Below are positions 18,335 through 26,809 of a DNA stretch of 64,000 nt, in pieces. This stretch comes from an uncultured Gammaproteobacteria bacterium (GTDB lineage: Bacteria > Pseudomonadota > Gammaproteobacteria > Magnimaribacterales > Magnimaribacteraceae): positions 1 to 64,000 of the forward strand of contig CAJWDT010000002.1 of the NCBI GenBank assembly GCA_913031395.1. Reading direction: 5' to 3'. Position 1 is the first letter of the stretch; every line of letters starts with the position of its first letter. Below the pieces are notes generated by a model. It was not told the DNA's origin, searched no databases, and was given only the letters and a program-made list of their open reading frames with translations. Both the position numbers and the translations under genes were made by a program.

Positions 18335-19963
18335 TTGGAAGCACAATACGCATCTGTTTGGGAGAAAAACTCGGACGTTATACCAGATAAAATTGCTCTT
18401 ATATGTGGAGACAATGAGGTTACATGGAGAGAATATGATCAAAGGGCGGCTAAGCTCGCTACTTTACTAACAAATGCTGGACTTGGAGACGATTCAAAGG
18501 TCGGCCTCTATTTGCATAACTCCAATGAATATTTAGAGTCTCAATACAGTGTTTTTAAAATAAAGGGCGTACCTATAAACGTAAATTATCGTTACAAAGA
18601 AGAAGAGCTAATTTATCTTTTAGAGAATTCTGATTCTGAAGCAATTTTTTATCAAAGTTGCTATGCAGAACAAATTGCATCGATAAAGGACAAGCTCCCC
18701 AAAGTAAAACTTTATATTCAAGTTGATGATAAAACTAATGAGACATTGGACTTTGCTCAAGATTATGAATCTGCAATCTCAGAATGCCAACCCATGGAAA
18801 GACAGGAGCGCTCTGAAGATAATATTTACATGCTTTATACCGGCGGAACAACTGGGATGCCAAAAGGTGTTATGTATCAACATGGAGGACATTTAAAAGG
18901 AATGTTAAATACCGCAGGCGCCTGGGGACTCATTCCTGTACAAGAAAAAATTGATGTTGATTCAGTCGCTCTTGAAGTAAAAAAGTTAGCTGATGAAGGT
19001 AGATTGCCAATCAGTATTCCTGCATGTCCTCTAATGCATGGAACAGGTATGTGGCTAGGGGCAATTATTCCTCATCTCGTGGGAGGAACAGTTGTTACTT
19101 TACCTAATCTAGGATTTGATCCTGATGGACTGCTCAAAGAAGTGGAAAAAAGAAAAGCAAATAATATAGTCATAGTAGGCGATGCTTTTGCAAAACCCAT
19201 TATGGATGCATTAGATAAAGCAGAATCTGAAGGTAGTCCATACAATCTTGAGTCTATAAATACAGTCATATCTAGCGGTGTTATGTGGAGTTCAGAAGTA
19301 AAACAAGGTTTATTAAAACATCATGATATGGTCTTAGTTGATGCCATGGGGTCAACAGAAGGCGGTATGGGATCATCAAGAGCTTCAAGAGACAATCCTG
19401 CTGAAACTGCTAAATTTGTGCTCAATCCTGGAGTAATAGTCATTACTGATGAAGGCGAGCTAGTTGAGCCAGGTTCTGATAAAACGGGAAAAATTGGAAC
19501 AAGCGGGTTAGTTCCTTTAGGATATTTTAAAGACGAAAAAAAATCTGCTGAGACTTTTAAAGAGTTTCAAGGGGTGAGATACAGTTTTCCAGGAGACTAT
19601 GCAAAGGTTGAGGCTGATGGAACTATAACTCTCCTTGGTCGCGGAAGTAACTGCATAAATACAGCAGGTGAAAAGGTTTATCCAGAAGAGGTTGAGGAGG
19701 CAATTAAAAGAAACGATGATATTTTTGATTGTCTTGTAGTGGGATTGCAAGATGACAGGTTTGGTCAGAAAGTTGTAGCTCTTGCATCTTTTCAAGAAGG
19801 CAGAGAAATACAAGAACAGGACCTAATAGCTTTTACCCGAGAACATTTAGCAGGCTATAAACTACCTAAGCAAGTTTTATTCGTTGATGAGGTAATGAGA
19901 GCTCCAAACGGAAAGGCTAATTATAAATGGGCAAAAGAAACTGCTGAGAAGGAATTAACATAG
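18335..19963 (+). CDS. AMP-forming acyl-CoA synthetase
   Basis: 542 residues. TTG start is well supported by AGGAGG at 18324-18329, 5 bases upstream. ANL-superfamily motifs: A3 MLYTGGTTGMPKGVMYQH at about residues 166-183, A5-like AMGSTEGG, A7/A8 SFPGDYAKVEADGTITLLGRGS, and the A10 lysine in NGKANYKWAKE at the C-terminus. It activates a carboxylic acid to its CoA thioester using ATP; the subgroup resembles fatty-acid or aryl-acid ligases of environmental proteobacteria. It lies between the carotenoid/stilbene oxygenase and a nitroreductase, all on one strand with short gaps. Confidence 0.92.
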   Translation: MEAQYASVWEKNSDVIPDKIALICGDNEVTWREYDQRAAKLATLLTNAGLGDDSKVGLYLHNSNEYLESQYSVFKIKGVPINVNYRYKEEELIYLLENSDSEAIFYQSCYAEQIASIKDKLPKVKLYIQVDDKTNETLDFAQDYESAISECQPMERQERSEDNIYMLYTGGTTGMPKGVMYQHGGHLKGMLNTAGAWGLIPVQEKIDVDSVALEVKKLADEGRLPISIPACPLMHGTGMWLGAIIPHLVGGTVVTLPNLGFDPDGLLKEVEKRKANNIVIVGDAFAKPIMDALDKAESEGSPYNLESINTVISSGVMWSSEVKQGLLKHHDMVLVDAMGSTEGGMGSSRASRDNPAETAKFVLNPGVIVITDEGELVEPGSDKTGKIGTSGLVPLGYFKDEKKSAETFKEFQGVRYSFPGDYAKVEADGTITLLGRGSNCINTAGEKVYPEEVEEAIKRNDDIFDCLVVGLQDDRFGQKVVALASFQEGREIQEQDLIAFTREHLAGYKLPKQVLFVDEVMRAPNGKANYKWAKETAEKELT

Positions 19964-19973
19964 GAGAATTTAA

Positions 19974-20633
19974 ATGGATGTAAGTGAAGCAGTCGACTCG
20001 AGACTTTCTGTTAGGGAATTTTTAAAAGATCCTGTTGAAGATTCTTTAATTTCTGAACTACTTGAAAAAGCTTCGAGATCTGCTTCCGGTGGTAACTTAC
20101 AACCATGGAAAATCTATGTGATCAATAATGAAACGATGAACTCATTTCATAAATTTCAATCTGAATGGACAGATCCTGAGACTCCTGCTTATTCTATTTA
20201 TCCTGAGAACTTGAAAGAGCCATACAAGACATCACGATTTGAGGTAGGTGTAGATATGTATTCAATTCTTGAAATTGGTCGTGATGATAAAGAGGGAAGA
20301 TTTAAGCAGATGTTAAAAAATTATGAATTTTTTGGAGCTCCAGCTGCATTCTTCTGTTTTACAGATAGACAAATGGGTAGACCTCAATGGTCTGATTTGG
20401 GAATGTTCCTCCAGACATTTATGTTACTGGCTAGAGAATCTGGTCTTGATACATGCCCTCAAGAGGCTTGGGCTATGAAACAAGAGAGTGTTACTGCGTT
20501 TGTTGAAGCCCCTGAAGAAGAAATGCTTTTTTGCGGAATGGCCATAGGTTACAGAGATCCTGAAGCTCCTATCAATTCTTTAAGAACTTCAAGAAGACCT
20601 ATTGAGGATTGGACAACCTTTTTAAATAAATAG
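19974..20633 (+). CDS. nitroreductase-family FMN oxidoreductase
   Basis: 219 residues. VDSRLSVREFLKDPVEDSLISELLEKASRSASGGNLQPWKIYVI is the FMN-binding opening of the nitroreductase fold (RxSxRxF...AxxxPSxxNxQPW). DLGMFLQTFMLLARESGLDTCPQEAW and CGMAIGYRDPEAPIN match the C-terminal half. The natural substrates are often quinones, enones or unknown; nitro compounds are usually incidental. TAGGAG precedes the ATG. The gene ends the plus-strand run and converges on the ThDP enzyme. Confidence 0.88.
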   Translation: MDVSEAVDSRLSVREFLKDPVEDSLISELLEKASRSASGGNLQPWKIYVINNETMNSFHKFQSEWTDPETPAYSIYPENLKEPYKTSRFEVGVDMYSILEIGRDDKEGRFKQMLKNYEFFGAPAAFFCFTDRQMGRPQWSDLGMFLQTFMLLARESGLDTCPQEAWAMKQESVTAFVEAPEEEMLFCGMAIGYRDPEAPINSLRTSRRPIEDWTTFLNK

Positions 20634-20640
20634 TAGTTTT

Positions 20641-22188
20641 TTATATCGTTACTTCTATCAGGCTGGGACCTTCAGAAGCTAAACTGCTTGATAAAGCTTT
20701 TTTAAATTCCTCAACTGTAGCTGCAGTATACCCATCAACACCAAGAGATTGAGCCAATGAAGGCCAGCTTATTGCGGGATCATCAAGAGAAAACATTGAT
20801 GCAGCCCTATCTCCAGTACCTAGAGCGCCAACTCTATCTAACTCAACTTTTAAGATTGCATAAGATCGATTAGAAAAAATTATATTTGTAACATTCAAAG
20901 ATTCTCTTGCTTGTGTCCAAAGTGCCTGGACAGTGTACATGGCTCCCCCATCTCCATGTAAACAGACAACTGGCCTATCAGGAGCACCAATGGCCGCACC
21001 GGTAGCCAAGGGTAGGCCTTGACCTATCGACCCTCCAGTTAATGCTAGCCAATCAAGGGGTTTTGCATTCCAGGCATGCGGTGTTACAAAAAAACCAGAT
21101 GTAGCTGCTTCATCGCAGACTATTGTCTCTTCGGGTAATAAGCCAGCAAATATTGGTCCAATATTTTCAGGACCCAGCTCACCAGAGGTCGGCACATTAA
21201 TTTCTTCATCTGGAGTGAACTGGTCATCTATTTTGGTTCCTCCAAATAAATCATTAAGGGCGCTTAGGGCATATTTTCCATCCTGAAAAGGTGAAGCTAA
21301 TTCAATCAATTGAGCCCCTTCAGGAGATAAGTAACTTTTCTTTCCTGGATAAGCAAAAAATGAAACAGGAGGTTTAGTGCCTATAAATACAATTGCATCT
21401 ATGCCTTTAAGATGTTCTTCTGCCATCTCGGCAAAATATGGTATGGGCTCTACTTTTGTTATACCTCTGCCTCTTCTATGTCTTTTAACAAAAGTATCAG
21501 TTGCCAATCTACAATTAGCTGAAGTAGCAATCTTGCCTGCTAAAGTAACTGACTCTTCATCAAGGAAGTCACCACCTATAAATAGCATTGCATTGGTACT
21601 TGAGGAAAGGACCTTAAAAGCTTCATCAATTTCTTTGTCATCAACTTTTAATGGATCTGACTTTTTGACTACCGGACCAAGATTATCAGTTTCACCCCAA
21701 GCACAATCAGCTGGTACAAGCATGGTAGCAATTTGCCCTGGATATTTGTGAGCTTCCGACCAAGCTTGACTCCCTATAGAAGACAAATCATCAGGTGATA
21801 AGCTTCTACCAACCCAATCAGAACTCGCCTTAGCCAAACCATCTAAGTCAGAAGTAAGAGGAGCATCATACTGGAGATGATAAGTGGCATGATCTCCTAC
21901 AATATTTAGCATAGGTGTTCTAGCCTTCTTGGCATTATGAATATTAGCAAAGCCATTTCCTAGACCTGGACCTAAGTGAAGTAAGTTTGCTGCAGCTTTT
22001 CCAGACATTCTCGCATATCCATCTGCAGCTCCAGTCACTACACCCTCAAACAGACCCAATATTGGTCTAACTTCTGGATGATGATCAATCGCGGCAACTA
22101 AATGCATTTCGGAAGTACCAGGATTTGCAAAAACAACTTCTAGACCATTAGCTATCAAAGTTTTAAGTAGAGCATCTGCTGAGTTCAT
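20641..22188 (-). CDS. acetolactate synthase/benzoylformate decarboxylase-like ThDP enzyme
   Basis: 515 residues. The N-terminal pyrimidine domain has VVFANPGTSEMHLVAAIDHH, LFEGVVTGAADGYARMSGKAA (catalytic Glu) and LLHLGPGLGNGFANIHNAKKARTPMLNIVGDHATYH. The middle FAD-fold remnant carries LFIGGDFL. The C-terminal PP domain has the ThDP signature CLHGDGGAMYTVQALWTQAR...NVTNIIFSNRSYAIL. It is shorter than true biosynthetic IlvB/IlvI (about 550-590) and no small subunit lies nearby, so a decarboxylase or carboligase acting on a 2-keto acid is more likely than acetolactate synthase. A TATAAT lies 7 bases ahead of the ATG, hinting at a leaderless mRNA. Confidence 0.85.
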   Translation of the reverse strand: MNSADALLKTLIANGLEVVFANPGTSEMHLVAAIDHHPEVRPILGLFEGVVTGAADGYARMSGKAAANLLHLGPGLGNGFANIHNAKKARTPMLNIVGDHATYHLQYDAPLTSDLDGLAKASSDWVGRSLSPDDLSSIGSQAWSEAHKYPGQIATMLVPADCAWGETDNLGPVVKKSDPLKVDDKEIDEAFKVLSSSTNAMLFIGGDFLDEESVTLAGKIATSANCRLATDTFVKRHRRGRGITKVEPIPYFAEMAEEHLKGIDAIVFIGTKPPVSFFAYPGKKSYLSPEGAQLIELASPFQDGKYALSALNDLFGGTKIDDQFTPDEEINVPTSGELGPENIGPIFAGLLPEETIVCDEAATSGFFVTPHAWNAKPLDWLALTGGSIGQGLPLATGAAIGAPDRPVVCLHGDGGAMYTVQALWTQARESLNVTNIIFSNRSYAILKVELDRVGALGTGDRAASMFSLDDPAISWPSLAQSLGVDGYTAATVEEFKKALSSSLASEGPSLIEVTI

Positions 22189-22194
22189 AGATTC

Positions 22195-22200
22195 ATTATA
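22195..22200 (-). promoter_or_regulatory. -10 box abutting the ThDP-enzyme start codon
   Basis: TATAAT on the minus strand at 22195-22200 is six bases from the ATG at 22188, so transcription would begin about at the start codon. The candidate -35 (TTAGTA, 18-base spacer) is poor. No Shine-Dalgarno is visible before this ATG, in agreement with a leaderless message. Confidence 0.35.
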
Positions 22201-22294
22201 AACCTATGATTTTGAGTCTACTAATTTCTATTAGGTAGAGTGTATAAAGACCCTCCTGTTGGACGTATTTGCTACGATATACTCTTTAACAATC

Positions 22295-23932
22295 TCATTG
22301 ATGCCGAAGCACCTGACCTGCACGTGCTCCTGTAGGCTCTCCATTTAATACATTAACTTGGCCGTTGACGATTGTTGCTTTAAAGCCACGTGACTTCTGA
22401 ATGTATCGCGGTGCATCCCCAGGAAAGTCATTTACTAGTAGAGGTTGTAGTTCATTTACCTCTTCAGGATTGAATACATTAATGTCAGCTTTCATTCCTG
22501 CTTTTAGAATACCTCTATCACTGAGGCCAACTACTGCAGCAGGATCTGCTGTCATTCGTTTTATAGCTTGAGGAAGTGTGAATACACCTTTCTCACGAAC
22601 ATAATGAGAGAGTATGAAGCTAGCCCAGCCTCCATCCATAATTTGAGAGACATGCGCGCCGACATCGCCAAGTCCAGGAATTAGATTTTCGCTGGCGAAG
22701 AGATCTCCTTGCTCCTTCAGGTTACCACCAAACATACGCCAGTTGAAAAGACCACGTCCATTACTGTCTCTTGATAGGCGCAAGATAGTTTCAGACCAGT
22801 GTTCTCCAGCAGATTTAGATAACTCGATCAAATTCTGAGCTGAGTTATGATCGGGCGTCTCGTCGAGGCCTAGAAAGTAGACTTTTTGGAGTGGAATACC
22901 ACAAGATTTAGGTTCGCGGGCTTCAGTTACTAAAGCGTTACAGAAGGTCTCATCATTTATGGCTTCCAATCTTCCTTCAAAATCTTTTGCTCGTAATTCG
23001 TCCCATGTCAGACCTTCAATAGGTAAGCCTGATTGAAGACCAAACATGTACCCTGATCCACGTGTATGACTTATGCCTGTGATATTGCGTCCTTCCAAGT
23101 TCATTTCGTCAAGATTTATTGCTGCTTGAGTCCCAGAACCCTCTTCACCTGAACAACCATAGCTAAATAAGACTCTACTTCCTTCTGTTTCAGCGACCGA
23201 CCTCATAACTTCAGCATCTGCTCCAACGAGTTGCATCAGACCATCTCTAGGTCCGACAACCTTTGCTATCTCTACAAGTTCAGCACATTCGGCATAGGTT
23301 CCTGGAATTGCACGACCATCCGGAGCCTTGTGTGGTTCGTAACGATTGGTTGAGAATCCAACTGCACCATCTTTCATTGCTTTTTCTACAATATCAGCCA
23401 TTTGTTGCTTTTCAGCCTCAGTTGCCTGTTCATCAAAAGATCGATCACCCATGACATAATAGCGAATAGCAGAATGACCCACGAGACCAGCAACATTCAG
23501 TGAAGGTTTTAGCTCTTCCAGTGTGTCTAGGTATTCACCATAGTGTTCCCAGTTCCAAGAAAGCCCTGAGAGAATAGCCTGTTTTGGAATGTCTTCCACC
23601 GTTTCCATCATGCCGGCGAGAATTTCAACATCTTCAGGCTTGCAAGGAGCAAAGGTGAGGCCGCAGTTTCCAATCAAAGCTGTGGTGACACCATGCCAGC
23701 AAATAGGGGTCATTTCAGGGTCCCAGCCAATCTGAGCATCTAGATGAGTATGTATATCAACAAAACCAGGTGAAACAGTCATACCTTCAGCATCTATAAC
23801 CTCAGCTGCATCACCATTGACTTCGCCAATTTCAGTTATAACCCCATCTTTGATTGAAATATCTCCAGAGTATGCATCAGAGCCAGTTCCATCAACGATA
23901 TTACCGTTCTTGATTATTAAATCATGTTCCAT
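22295..23932 (-). CDS. N-acyl-D-amino acid deacylase-like amidohydrolase
   Basis: 545 residues. Amidohydrolase TIM-barrel enzyme: IIKNGNIVDGTGSDAYSGD start, then metal ligands DIHTHLDAQ at about residues 59-67. GNCGLTFAPC carries the Cys (NCG) characteristic of D-aminoacylases and their relatives. GISHTRGSG and GDVGAHVSQIMDGG follow, the latter with the C-terminal metal/catalytic Asp, and the small beta-sandwich closes with GILKAGMKADINVFNPEEV. It probably hydrolyses N-acyl-D-amino acids or related cyclic or amide substrates in the cytoplasm. Base composition looks richer in G+C than its neighbours, suggesting a different history. Confidence 0.87.
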   Translation of the reverse strand: MEHDLIIKNGNIVDGTGSDAYSGDISIKDGVITEIGEVNGDAAEVIDAEGMTVSPGFVDIHTHLDAQIGWDPEMTPICWHGVTTALIGNCGLTFAPCKPEDVEILAGMMETVEDIPKQAILSGLSWNWEHYGEYLDTLEELKPSLNVAGLVGHSAIRYYVMGDRSFDEQATEAEKQQMADIVEKAMKDGAVGFSTNRYEPHKAPDGRAIPGTYAECAELVEIAKVVGPRDGLMQLVGADAEVMRSVAETEGSRVLFSYGCSGEEGSGTQAAINLDEMNLEGRNITGISHTRGSGYMFGLQSGLPIEGLTWDELRAKDFEGRLEAINDETFCNALVTEAREPKSCGIPLQKVYFLGLDETPDHNSAQNLIELSKSAGEHWSETILRLSRDSNGRGLFNWRMFGGNLKEQGDLFASENLIPGLGDVGAHVSQIMDGGWASFILSHYVREKGVFTLPQAIKRMTADPAAVVGLSDRGILKAGMKADINVFNPEEVNELQPLLVNDFPGDAPRYIQKSRGFKATIVNGQVNVLNGEPTGARAGQVLRHQ

Positions 23933-24007
23933 AAATTTCTCCCCAAAGAATTAAGTATATAACTTCGTTTAATAAATAAACCATTAAAAAAAGAAATAAA
24001 AAAATAT

Positions 24008-24262
24008 CTACTTTAATGACTTATATTTCTTATATAGAAGTTTAGATATCCAACCCGCTATCAAAGGAACTATAGTCATTTGAGTGATAACTAAGAAACC
24101 CACAACACCTTCAGTACTAAGTGTTAAGAACATGTCTTGTATATTAATCCGCACATCTTCACTAAATATAGATGCAATCATCGCTAATATTCCAACTAAA
24201 ATATAAGAGGCAGCATAGAGTCCTGCAATTATGCATCCCAAAAGTATAAATATTTTTTTCAC
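24008..24262 (-). CDS. small hypothetical membrane protein
   Basis: 84 residues from a GTG start. Two hydrophobic helices are evident: IFILLGCIIAGLYAASYILVGILAMIASIF (residues 4-33) and FLVITQMTIVPLIAGWISKLLY (about 56-77), ending in a basic tail KKYKSLK. I do not recognise the family. It lies between tRNA-Arg (19 bases upstream on the same strand) and the D-aminoacylase-like gene. It may be carried on transcripts starting at the tRNA promoter. Whether it is expressed is uncertain; the clean two-helix pattern and basic end favour a real gene. Confidence 0.5.
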   Translation of the reverse strand: MKKIFILLGCIIAGLYAASYILVGILAMIASIFSEDVRINIQDMFLTLSTEGVVGFLVITQMTIVPLIAGWISKLLYKKYKSLK

Positions 24263-24281
24263 GACTTTAATATACCAAAAG

Positions 24282-24356
24282 TGGGCTAGACAGGATTTGA
24301 ACCTGTGACCTTCTGCTCCGGAGGCAGACGCTCTATCCTAGCTGAGCTACTAGCCC
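24282..24356 (-). tRNA. tRNA-Arg (anticodon CCG)
   Basis: A 75-nt cloverleaf on the minus strand. The acceptor stem GGGCTAG pairs with CTAGCCC and is followed by discriminator A. The D arm is GCTC...GAGC, the anticodon stem TCTGC/GCAGA encloses loop CTCCGGA (anticodon CCG, reading CGG), and the T arm ACAGG-TTCGAAT-CCTGT is standard. The 3' CCA is not encoded (ACTTTT follows CTAGCCC). All stems pair without mismatch. Confidence 0.96.
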
Positions 24357-24364
24357 TTTTATTG

Positions 24365-24370
24365 ATTATA
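24365..24370 (-). promoter_or_regulatory. -10 box of the tRNA-Arg promoter
   Basis: TATAAT on the minus strand lies 8 bases before the mature tRNA 5' end. No convincing -35 at 16-18 bases was found. Position relative to the tRNA is the main support. Confidence 0.35.
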
Positions 24371-24443
24371 TATCGATCTCAATATCTATTTTATTAATCT
24401 ACTAGCCCTGATATCATCCACACCGTCAAAACATGGAGTAAAC

Positions 24444-25625
24444 ATGGCAAGTAATACTTGGCAATCAATAAACTGGAAAGATCCTTTTCTACTAGAACAG
24501 CAGCTATCAGATGATCAAAGAATGGTTAGAGATACTGCACATCAGTTCGCACAAGAAAAGCTTTTACCTAGGGTAAGAGATGCGTTTAGAAAAGAAGAGA
24601 CTGACCCCAATATCTTTAGAGAAATGGGCGCAGTAGGTCTTTTAGGGTCTACTATTCAAGGTTATGACTGCCCAGGTGTTGACTATATGAGCTATGGACT
24701 TATTGCTAGAGAGGTTGAAAGGGTAGACTCAGGATATAGATCTATGATGAGCGTTCAGTCTTCATTAGTTATGTATCCAATTTATGCTTTTGGCTCTGAA
24801 GAACAAAGAGAAAAATATTTACCTTCTCTTGCAACTGGTGAAAAAATTGGATGTTTTGGTCTAACTGAACCTGATTATGGGTCCGATGCTGGCGGTTTAA
24901 TCACAAGAGCAAAATCAGTTAAAGGAGGATATTCACTTTCAGGTGCAAAAATGTGGATATCAAATAGTCCAATTGCTGATGTTTTTGTCGTTTGGGCAAA
25001 GAACGATGAAGGCAAAATAAAAGGCTTTATATTAGAAAAAGGTATGGAAGGATTGAGTGCTCCAAAAATAGAGGGAAAACTTGCTTTAAGAGCTTCTGTA
25101 ACCGGTCAAATCGTTATGGAAGATGTGTTCGTTGAAGAAAGCCAAATGTTACCAAATGTAGAGGGACTTAAAGGTCCTTTTAGCTGCTTAAATAATGCGC
25201 GATATGGAATTGCTTGGGGAGCTCTAGGTGCTGCTGAAACATGTTGGTTTACTGCAAGAGATTACGTCATGGATAGAAAGCAATTCGATAAACCTTTAGG
25301 TTCAAATCAGATTATCCAATTGAAATTAGCCGATATGCAAACTGATATTAGTATGGGTCTGCAAGGATGTTTTAGAGCAGGGCAACTAATGGATGATAAT
25401 AATATTTCACCAGAATTAATATCTCTTATAAAAAGAAATTCAACTGCTAAAGCGCTTGATATAGCCAGAAAATCGAGAGATATGCTTGGAGGAAATGGGA
25501 TTTCGGATGAGTACCCAATTATGCGACATATGGTGAATCTTGAGGTTGTTAATACGTACGAGGGCACTAGCGATATTCATGCGCTCATACTAGGTAGAAC
25601 CCAAACAGATATTCCTGCTTTTTAG
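24444..25625 (+). CDS. gcdH: glutaryl-CoA dehydrogenase
   Basis: 393 residues, the usual GCDH length. [24 protein letters not shown] opens the N-terminal helical domain. [22 protein letters not shown] (about residues 93-114) contains the Arg that distinguishes glutaryl-CoA dehydrogenases. [16 protein letters not shown] binds FAD, and the catalytic Glu is in [17 protein letters not shown] near the C-terminus. It oxidises and decarboxylates glutaryl-CoA to crotonyl-CoA, feeding lysine or aromatic breakdown products into beta-oxidation. ATG at 24444; it stands alone, divergent from the tRNA. Confidence 0.93.
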   Translation: MASNTWQSINWKDPFLLEQQLSDDQRMVRDTAHQFAQEKLLPRVRDAFRKEETDPNIFREMGAVGLLGSTIQGYDCPGVDYMSYGLIAREVERVDSGYRSMMSVQSSLVMYPIYAFGSEEQREKYLPSLATGEKIGCFGLTEPDYGSDAGGLITRAKSVKGGYSLSGAKMWISNSPIADVFVVWAKNDEGKIKGFILEKGMEGLSAPKIEGKLALRASVTGQIVMEDVFVEESQMLPNVEGLKGPFSCLNNARYGIAWGALGAAETCWFTARDYVMDRKQFDKPLGSNQIIQLKLADMQTDISMGLQGCFRAGQLMDDNNISPELISLIKRNSTAKALDIARKSRDMLGGNGISDEYPIMRHMVNLEVVNTYEGTSDIHALILGRTQTDIPAF

Positions 25626-25700
25626 CTTTTAATTTGAGAAGACTCTTAAACTGTATTGTTTTATAATGCATTTCGCCTGATCTAGAGCTATCTAAAAAAC

Positions 25701-26114
25701 ATGAAATACTCAAAAATATTACTTATCTTATTTACTGGACTCGTCTTGAGTTTAGGTGCTTCTGAGGCTAAAAAGGCAATAGAAAAGAGAATTGCTCCAG
25801 TAGGGTCTGTTTGCGTTCAAGGAGAAGATTGCGGCAGTACATCTGCTGCTACAACTGTTGTTGCTTCTTCCGGTGGAAGAAACGGAGAAGAAGTCTATTC
25901 AGGTGCTTGTGCTACCTGCCACAACATTGGTGTTGCAGGAGCTCCAAAATTTGCCGATGCTACCTCTTGGGGTGCAAGACCAGATAAAGGAATTGAAGCT
26001 CTTACAGCTTCCGTAAAGAATGGATTAAACGGTATGCCTGCTATGGGACTATGTATGGATTGTTCTGATGATGAGCTATCTGCTGCTGTTCAGCACATGC
26101 TTGATAGCATTTAA
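25701..26114 (+). CDS. cytochrome c5
   Basis: 137 residues. Signal peptide residues 1-23 (KILLILFTGLVLSLGASEA). The mature part contains one haem site CATCHNIG (about residue 72). The class I fold ends in GLNGMPAMGLCMDCSDDELSAAVQHML, whose Met ligand and C-x-x-C pair are typical of cytochrome c5. It is a periplasmic electron shuttle. A TATAAT lies 33 bases before the ATG. Converges with the HAD gene, overlapping it by 4 bases at the stop codons. Confidence 0.93.
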   Translation: MKYSKILLILFTGLVLSLGASEAKKAIEKRIAPVGSVCVQGEDCGSTSAATTVVASSGGRNGEEVYSGACATCHNIGVAGAPKFADATSWGARPDKGIEALTASVKNGLNGMPAMGLCMDCSDDELSAAVQHMLDSI

Positions 26115-26809
26115 TAAGCATTTCCTAGAACACTTTCGAAATTATCCCAGTTTTCAAATTCAGGAACTTTTAATTCATCTAAAGGCCATTCGGCTCCAGG
26201 ATTTCTGTACCAAATTGGTTTCATGCCGCAATCGTAACTTCCTTTTACATCATTGATTGGATGATCACCAACGTGGCAAATTTCTTCAGGCTTTAGTCCG
26301 CTCGCGTCTATTAAAGCTTCAAAGGCCCTGGGATCTGGTTTGTGAGCCTTAGTGTCAGCTGAGGAAAAGCAATGATCAAATAAATGTGCTATGCCAATTT
26401 TCTCAAGATCAGCATTTCCATTTGTAATAACCCCCAGAGAATATTGCTTATTTAGTCTTTCCAGAGCTTCCAAAGCTCCTTCAAAAAAAACCACATCATT
26501 TCTAGCCTCTATAAATATCTCAAAAGCTCTTTTAGACATTTCAGCTGATTCTTCTGTTGAGTATCCTGCCAACAATGAAGTTTCATAGAAAATCTTTTTT
26601 CTTAATTTAGAGATTTGAAATTTCAAAGAGGAATCTTCATTTACTAATTTATTTCTAATTTCAATAATACTATCAGTACCCATTAATTTAGAGGCACCAA
26701 AATAGTTTTCTTTAATCCAATTAGTCGTTATTTCTTCTGCTTTATAAATCGTTGGCATTACATCCCAAAAAGTATCATCGAGATCAAAAGATATATATTT
26801 AATTGTCAT
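26111..26809 (-). CDS. yigB: HAD-family hydrolase YigB-like
   Basis: 232 residues from ATG 26809, which overlaps xerC by 11 bases and has AAAGGAA upstream; an upstream in-frame ATG (26848) would overlap xerC by 50 bases. HAD motif I is SFDLDDTFWD, motif II GVITNGNADL, motif III HKPDPRAFEAL and motif IV CHVGDHPINDVKGSYDCGM. In E. coli the gene after xerC is yigB (flavin-nucleotide phosphatase), and the order dapF-DUF484-xerC-yigB is preserved here, which supports the name. Substrate by homology only. Confidence 0.87.
   Translation of the reverse strand: MTIKYISFDLDDTFWDVMPTIYKAEEITTNWIKENYFGASKLMGTDSIIEIRNKLVNEDSSLKFQISKLRKKIFYETSLLAGYSTEESAEMSKRAFEIFIEARNDVVFFEGALEALERLNKQYSLGVITNGNADLEKIGIAHLFDHCFSSADTKAHKPDPRAFEALIDASGLKPEEICHVGDHPINDVKGSYDCGMKPIWYRNPGAEWPLDELKVPEFENWDNFESVLGNAY

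Noticed and set aside
21377..21751. Plus-strand open frame of 124 codons
   Set aside because: Antisense to the ThDP enzyme with low-complexity Ser/Leu composition; a shadow frame.
20641..22188. Biosynthetic acetolactate synthase large subunit (ilvB/ilvI)
   Set aside because: Shorter than those enzymes, no small subunit next to it, and it is isolated from branched-chain genes; named only as a ThDP-family enzyme.
22200..22290. Terminator after the D-aminoacylase gene
   Set aside because: A loose AGAGT...ACTCT pairing exists but the loop is long and no T-run follows.
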